10,997 nucleotides of DNA from Candidatus Babelota bacterium (GTDB lineage: Bacteria > Babelota > Babeliae > Babelales > Babelaceae): assembly GCA_003174035.1 (NCBI GenBank), contig PRDV01000010.1, positions 1-10,997 of the forward strand, given 5' to 3'. Below the pieces are notes generated by a model that did not search any database, was not told where the DNA came from, and worked only from the letters and a program-made list of their open reading frames with translations. Below, in pieces: positions 7,389 through 10,997 of the stretch (the first letter of the stretch is position 1; each line of letters begins with the position of its first letter). The position numbers and the translations under genes are program-made.

Positions 7389-7501
7389 GACCACTGATTT
7401 TTGGCAAGATTACCCAAGAAATAAGATCCCACCATACACATCTTACACCTCCCCGCACTTTTCTCAAGATTTGTCTAATTCTTGCAATTACGCATCACTT
7501 T

Positions 7502-7531
7502 TTGGTTCATTTAAAAAGAGCTGATTATATT
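7502..7531 (+). promoter_or_regulatory. Candidate promoter of the Ig-like/DUF11 protein gene
   Basis: TTGGTT (7502-7507) is followed after 18 nt by TATATT (7526-7531; five of six consensus bases). A transcript would begin near 7538 and leave a short leader before the ribosome-binding site. It would also exclude the upstream in-frame ATG at 7530 as a start. Confidence 0.35.
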
Positions 7532-7550
7532 GTGTACTTTTATTTGCGAC

Positions 7551-7555
7551 AAGGA
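7551..7555 (+). promoter_or_regulatory. Ribosome-binding site deciding the start at 7563
   Basis: AAGGA sits seven nt before ATG 7563. The in-frame ATG at 7530 has no such site and would put a charged stretch (CDKEE) in front of the hydrophobic signal sequence, so 7563 is the better start. Confidence 0.7.
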
Positions 7556-7562
7556 AGAAATA

Positions 7563-8513
7563 ATGTTCTCTATTATCGAGCGTGCAGTTGCCGTCCTAAT
7601 AATGCTCTATTGTTATACAATCATAGCACAGCAATTGGCAGTAACCATCCATCCTACAAACGAGCCAGTATTAGCTTGTCAAAATACTCAAATTACGCTC
7701 AGTGCGGTTGTTACGGGTGGCGTGCCTCCTTATACTTTTCTTTGGAACGGTCAGGGCATAACGAATCCGGCACTCCAGAACATAGTTATTACGCCTGCTG
7801 AGCCCACACAACCTCCGACTTCATTACCCTATAGTGTTACAGTTATGGATAATGCTGGAACAAGTGTTAATGCTGTATCTCAATTGCAAACTTTGCCAGC
7901 GCCCACTGTTGCCATTACCGGAGCAACGATGGTCAACACTGGTAGTACGCTTTCTCTTGTTGCTAATCCCAATAGTGTGCTTGGTGGACCTTTTATTTTC
8001 CAATGGACTGGCCCGAATAATTTTACTTCTACTAATCCCACCATTTCGATTCCTAATGTTCAAGAAGTAAATGCAGGCGTTTATACCGTTACTGTTTTTG
8101 ATAGAAATGGCTGTTCGGCGACTACACAATCTGCTCCCGTGGTTGTGCAAGTAGCGGCATCTCTGTGCATGGTAAAAACAGCACGTATGACGATGTGCTC
8201 TCGCTCTCCCGTTCAATATCTTATTACGATTCTCAATACGGGGGGTGCTGCGGCAACCAACTTGGTGCTCACTGATACGTTACCAGATTGCTTGACCTTC
8301 TTGAGCGCGTCGGGAGAAGGATGGTCACAGCCAGTGCAGAATGGACAAGTACTTACGTTCTCTAATCCATCTTTGGCTTCTGGCCAGATAAGCCAACTTA
8401 CGATCAATACCCGTGGCAACTGTACTTCGGGTACTACGATACAAAATATGGTTACTCTTAAGAGTGATAACACAGACCAGATAAGCTGGACAACGTCAAC
8501 TATGGTACAGTAG
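7563..8513 (+). CDS. Secreted surface protein with Ig-like domains and a DUF11 domain
   Basis: From ATG 7563 the protein has 316 residues. Residues 1-22 form a signal peptide (hydrophobic 8-21, likely cleavage 'TIIA|QQ'). Three beta-sandwich domains follow. Residues about 27-112 are PKD/Ig-like ('GGVPPYTFLWNG', 'YSVTVMDNAG'). Residues about 115-198 are Ig-like ('FIFQWTGPNNF', 'AGVYTVTVFDRNGCSAT'), the type found in SprB-like adhesins. Residues about 203-300 are a DUF11 repeat (PF01345), with 'YLITILNTGGAAATNLVLTDTLPDC' split at 219-230 and 231-243, then 'LASGQISQLTI' and 'TIQNMVTL'. Such proteins usually sit on the cell surface or are secreted, and act as adhesins or wall/S-layer parts. There is no sorting motif or C-terminal membrane helix, so attachment is unclear. 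It faces atpG tail to tail with 3 nt between stop codons and no terminator hairpin. Confidence 0.83.
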   Translation: MFSIIERAVAVLIMLYCYTIIAQQLAVTIHPTNEPVLACQNTQITLSAVVTGGVPPYTFLWNGQGITNPALQNIVITPAEPTQPPTSLPYSVTVMDNAGTSVNAVSQLQTLPAPTVAITGATMVNTGSTLSLVANPNSVLGGPFIFQWTGPNNFTSTNPTISIPNVQEVNAGVYTVTVFDRNGCSATTQSAPVVVQVAASLCMVKTARMTMCSRSPVQYLITILNTGGAAATNLVLTDTLPDCLTFLSASGEGWSQPVQNGQVLTFSNPSLASGQISQLTINTRGNCTSGTTIQNMVTLKSDNTDQISWTTSTMVQ

Positions 8514-8516
8514 GTA

Positions 8517-9347
8517 TTAATAGCTTGATGCGAGTTCAGTAAGTTCGCGTGTGATTGCTGCTTGACGCGTCTTGTTATATTCAAGCTTCATGGTTATGAG
8601 TAGATTCTCGGCATTTCTCGTGGAAGAATCCATTGAAAGGAAGCGGGCTGCATGTTCTGCAAGCAATGACTCAAAAAGAATCTCTTCAAGCGTCACAGTA
8701 AGCATTAAGTGACGGATACGGGTGCTGAGCTCCTCAGGGGATTGCTCAAATAAGTATTCTGAAGAACCATCTGATTTTTCCTGAGTAGAGCATTCGGCAA
8801 GCGGAAAAACGAGCGTTTTGTGGGGTCGTTGTATAAAAAAGCTTTTTTGATAATTGCTGTACACGACCACAGTAGCATATGAGCTGCCACTATCCATAAT
8901 GAGTGCAGTCACGGCTTGTGCTATGGCCACAAAATGATTGGCGTTTAAATTATTATATGAAGCAAGTAAGGGGATATCATGCTCAGTACAGTAATCAATT
9001 GCTCGTTTACCAATGGCAATGAAATGATTATATTCAGAAGGTTGTAGTTCTTTTTCAAAGTATTTAAAAAGCATGCTATTAAAGGTGCCACAGAGCCCTT
9101 TTTGTGATCCGATGAGTATAATCAGGTTATGGGTGGCAGCCTTAGTACTACCTTCAGATTCACAGCGAACCATTCCTTGTATTCTACCCCATAATGACGC
9201 AAAAGCGCTTCTGTAGTTTTCCAGGTGCACTTTTTTATGGCGCAAGCGAGAATGCGTCGACATAGAAATAAGACGCATTGCATGCGTAATTTTTTTTATG
9301 GTTTCGACAGCTTTTATGCGCTGTCGCATGGTAATAAGTTGAGCCAC
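8517..9347 (-). CDS. atpG: F1F0 ATP synthase subunit gamma
   Basis: The 276-residue product is the central rotor shaft of F1, whose coiled-coil turns inside the alpha3beta3 ring and couples proton flow to ATP synthesis. The N-terminal helix 'MAQLITMRQRIKAVETIKKI' aligns residue for residue with the usual gamma start, so GTG 9345-9347 is preferred over the ATG at codon 7; AGAAGG lies about seven nt upstream. The conserved 'GLCGTFN' is at 84-90. The C-terminal helix 'EHAARFLSMDSSTRNAENLL' (231-250) and 'RQAAITRELTEL' (261-272) are family signatures. Length is near the usual 285-290. The sequence is somewhat divergent ('MSTHSRLRH' where most have an Ala/Lys-rich segment). It stands alone: no atpA or atpD is next to it, unlike the standard atp operon. 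Its upstream neighbour is divergent and its downstream neighbour convergent. Confidence 0.95.
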   Translation of the reverse strand: MAQLITMRQRIKAVETIKKITHAMRLISMSTHSRLRHKKVHLENYRSAFASLWGRIQGMVRCESEGSTKAATHNLIILIGSQKGLCGTFNSMLFKYFEKELQPSEYNHFIAIGKRAIDYCTEHDIPLLASYNNLNANHFVAIAQAVTALIMDSGSSYATVVVYSNYQKSFFIQRPHKTLVFPLAECSTQEKSDGSSEYLFEQSPEELSTRIRHLMLTVTLEEILFESLLAEHAARFLSMDSSTRNAENLLITMKLEYNKTRQAAITRELTELASSY

Positions 9348-9435
9348 GTGCCTGCCTTCTTGTAGATACCTTCTATTTGTGTATATACTTTGAGTTTAAG
9401 CATACCTTAGTACTTTTGCAAGAACTGCTGCATAA

Positions 9436-10008
9436 ATGAATATTATTATTGATGGCTATAATCTTTTAAAACAGGCGCTGGGCCGCAAAATTATCACTGA
9501 TAAGGAGCGACGTTGGTTTCATACCCGCGCTGCAGACTATGCCCGTAAAAAAGGTCATACGCTCATCATTATCTATGATGGAGGTACCAGTTCACGGCCG
9601 GAGATTGAAAGAGAGGGACAACTGACGACAGTCTATTCTGGTTATAAGCTTACCGCTGATGATGTGATAAAATCATATATTGATGAAGGAGCCTTGCGTG
9701 ATCTGCTCATAGTTACTACTGATCGGCAACTCAATGCTTATGCCTCGCGCGCAAATATCCCGTCAATTGATTCACTCGATTTTTATGCATTCATGCAGGA
9801 ACGAAAGGCATCAGCACTCGGGTATAAAAAGGCAGCGGGTGCTGCGCATAAATTGCATACTGACGAAGCATCGACAGAGTTGGATGTACTAATGCAAGAA
9901 GCTGCTTCAGTACTTATGTATAAAGAGGAAGAGCTTAAAGAAAAACATGCTCATAAAAAAGTTTCAAAAAAGGAACGGCTCATCGAGGTGATCCTCAAAA
10001 AATTATAG
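9436..10008 (+). CDS. yacP: YacP-like NYN domain ribonuclease
   Basis: A 190-residue protein of the YacP/Rae1 NYN family (PF05991), PIN-like Mg2+-dependent endoribonucleases; the Bacillus subtilis member cleaves mRNA on the ribosome. The acidic residues expected in the active site are visible: D6 in 'IIIDGYNLL' (3-11), D48 in 'IIIYDGG' (44-50), D75-D76 in 'LTADDVI' (72-78) and D96 in 'VTTDRQL' (93-99). The NYN fold covers about 1-135. The rest is a helical, Lys/Glu-rich tail (about 145-190) beyond the core. No strong ribosome-binding site precedes ATG 9436, but the protein start fits the family exactly. It is followed 8 nt later by tsaE, so the two form an operon. Family is clear; its exact target in this organism is unknown. 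Confidence 0.85.
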   Translation: MNIIIDGYNLLKQALGRKIITDKERRWFHTRAADYARKKGHTLIIIYDGGTSSRPEIEREGQLTTVYSGYKLTADDVIKSYIDEGALRDLLIVTTDRQLNAYASRANIPSIDSLDFYAFMQERKASALGYKKAAGAAHKLHTDEASTELDVLMQEAASVLMYKEEELKEKHAHKKVSKKERLIEVILKKL

Positions 10009-10016
10009 GGAAGGCT

Positions 10017-10439
10017 ATGGAGAAAATTACCTATTCACTTACTACACTCCCGACTGTTGTTGAGCATCTTATAACACTCATGCCGGATTGTGCAGTGTTT
10101 ACCTTTGTAGGTCCCTTAGGTGCGGGTAAAACAACGCTTATTAAACAACTTCTTGCCCGTTGTGGGGTAAAAGAGGTGGTGATGAGTCCTACTTTCACCT
10201 ACGTAGCAACCTATACCAATGATCGTGGGCAAACATTTTATCATTTCGATCTGTATCGCTTCAAAACGCTGCATGATTTCATGCAAGCTGGTTTTGATGA
10301 GTACCTGTATGTTCCTGATAGTTGGGCTTTTATTGAATGGCCAGAAATTCTTAAGCCAATCTTAACGCACAATGTGTGCGCTGTTACCATTGATTATGTA
10401 TCTGAGGATTTGAGAATGATCACTATTGATAAAAAATAA
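10017..10439 (+). CDS. tsaE: tRNA threonylcarbamoyladenosine biosynthesis ATPase TsaE
   Basis: The 140-residue protein is TsaE (YjeE), the P-loop ATPase that works with TsaD and TsaB to make t6A at position 37 of ANN-decoding tRNAs in the cytoplasm. Walker A is GPLGAGKT (32-39). Also present are the family motifs 'SPTF' (57-60), 'FYHFDLYR' (74-81) and 'AFIEWPE' (104-110). Length is normal for the family (about 135-155). AGGGAAGG lies just before ATG 10017, overlapping the end of the yacP-like gene, so the two are probably co-transcribed and translationally coupled. A strong hairpin terminator follows. tsaB and tsaD are not in the window. Confidence 0.95.
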   Translation: MEKITYSLTTLPTVVEHLITLMPDCAVFTFVGPLGAGKTTLIKQLLARCGVKEVVMSPTFTYVATYTNDRGQTFYHFDLYRFKTLHDFMQAGFDEYLYVPDSWAFIEWPEILKPILTHNVCAVTIDYVSEDLRMITIDKK

Positions 10440-10478
10440 GGGCTTGTTTGTTTTGTATGTCAAGCATCGCTTGGATAA

Positions 10479-10510
10479 GGCCCCGCACGCGCGGGGCCAA
10501 TTTCTTTTAA
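10479..10510 (+). terminator. Rho-independent terminator after tsaE, probably bidirectional
   Basis: GGCCCCGC (10479-10486), loop ACGC, GCGGGGCC (10491-10498): a perfect 8-bp G/C-rich stem followed by AATTTCTTTT. It ends the yacP-tsaE transcript. Because the basic-protein gene converges from the right and stops at 10507, the same stem read on the minus strand could end that transcript too, though its T-tract there is poorer (TTATCC). Confidence 0.88.
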
Positions 10511-10992
10511 CGTACGCGGCGAGTCTTTTTGATCACTCGACGGTTATTTTTACGAACTGGTGCTTTCCGAACAATTTTCTTAGCAGGCTTTATGTTTTTT
10601 ATCTCGACAGCTCTTTGTTGAATCCTTTTAGGCTGCGCTTTATGTACTTGTACCTTGGGTGCGACCTTCGGTTGCCCATTATGCTTTGCTTTACCTCGCG
10701 TATTAACTCTTTTTTGAGCTATTTTTTTAGGTTGCATTTTATTAATTTGTACCTTGCGCGCGCCATTACGCTGTACTTTGCGTTTTGCCTTACCCTTAAC
10801 ATTCCGTAGAGCAACGGCATTCTTTAGCGCTGCATAGGCTACACCAGTTTGCACTCTTGCCGCTGGTTGAGCGGCAGGTTTTGCGGGTTGGGCAACAGGG
10901 TGAATAATTGGTTGGGGCACTACTGGCGCAATTACTTGCGGTATTAGCGCAATTGGCTGTGCTGGAATTAACTGTGGTGCTAACGGATCCAT
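10507..10992 (-). CDS. Very basic Pro/Ala/Lys/Arg-rich repeat protein (start uncertain)
   Basis: This reading of 161 residues starts from ATG 10990-10992, five nt from the right edge. The frame is open upstream, so the true start may lie outside. Residues 1-48 are Pro/Ala/Ile/Gln-rich ('PQVIAPVVPQPI'). From about residue 57 the protein is extremely rich in Lys, Arg and Gln, with few acidic residues, ending 'RRVIKKTRRVR'. Two adjacent 33-residue units (64-96 and 97-129) are tandem repeats. The composition resembles histone H1-like or other nucleic-acid-binding bacterial tails, so DNA or RNA binding is the natural guess. It could also be the low-complexity C-terminus of a longer protein. No family is recognised. 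It converges on tsaE, with a shared terminator between them. Confidence 0.7.
   Translation of the reverse strand: MDPLAPQLIPAQPIALIPQVIAPVVPQPIIHPVAQPAKPAAQPAARVQTGVAYAALKNAVALRNVKGKAKRKVQRNGARKVQINKMQPKKIAQKRVNTRGKAKHNGQPKVAPKVQVHKAQPKRIQQRAVEIKNIKPAKKIVRKAPVRKNNRRVIKKTRRVR
10606..10803 (-). repeat. Two tandem 99-nt coding repeats in the basic protein
   Basis: Positions 10705-10803 and 10606-10704 encode two gap-free 33-residue units (residues 64-96 and 97-129). Both share 'N..GKAK', 'KVQ' and 'QPK.I.Q' in the same register, with 17 of 33 positions identical by hand alignment. This indicates an internal duplication with later divergence. Confidence 0.75.
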
Positions 10993-10997
10993 CTGTT

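Noticed and set aside
7373..7801. Plus-strand ORF of 142 codons before and inside the surface-protein gene
   Set aside because: It starts in the divergent promoter region and overlaps the Ig-like gene in another frame. No motifs are visible.
8835..8848. 14-bp palindrome AAAAAAGCTTTTTT
   Set aside because: It lies within atpG codons for Gln-Lys-Ser-Phe-Phe. There is no loop and it is too A/T-rich to act as a terminator.
10426..10809. Plus-strand ORF of 127 codons with hydrophobic content
   Set aside because: It is antisense to the Lys/Arg codons of the basic protein, which on the other strand read as Leu/Phe/Tyr. It also spans the tsaE terminator and has no ribosome-binding site.

Overview
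The window looks like a piece of a small-genome, host-associated bacterium, most plausibly Candidatus Dependentiae (TM6). That is an inference. It rests on several secreted repeat or beta-propeller proteins, an ankyrin-AAA+ ATPase, a relic of the AAA-ATPase-like/PD-(D/E)XK family (PF09820 type) and an atpG gene outside any atp operon. No rRNA or other lineage marker is present, so amoeba-associated Bacteroidetes, Chlamydiae or Rickettsiales-like bacteria remain possible.

Layout. 1-2060 (minus): two tandem secreted seven-repeat beta-propeller paralogues, the second running off the left edge. 2061-2387: a non-coding gap with a likely plus-strand promoter. 2388-2886 (plus): a frameshifted, internally deleted and C-terminally truncated PF09820-type pseudogene. 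2960-3208 (plus): a solitary DUF433 antitoxin-like gene. 3249-7284 (minus): a compact operon of a secreted acidic-tailed protein, a secreted propeller-like protein and a large ankyrin/tandem-AAA+ ATPase. 7563-8513 (plus): a secreted Ig-like/DUF11 surface protein. 8517-9347 (minus): ATP synthase gamma subunit. 9436-10439 (plus): yacP-like NYN RNase and tsaE, closed by a strong hairpin terminator. 10507 to the right edge (minus): a very basic, Pro/Ala/Lys/Arg-rich repeat protein.

The core genes (atpG, yacP-like, tsaE) serve energy coupling, RNA turnover and the tRNA t6A modification. The rest is an accessory set, much of it carrying export signals. The most interesting part is the 3249-7284 operon. 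Its ATPase pairs a degenerate first AAA module with an intact second one. Its reading frame has no ordinary start codon: protein-like sequence continues upstream of the only usable TTG to just where the preceding gene ends in the neighbouring frame. Either a one-base frameshift has split a single gene of roughly 1,030 codons, or the ATPase starts in an unconventional way.
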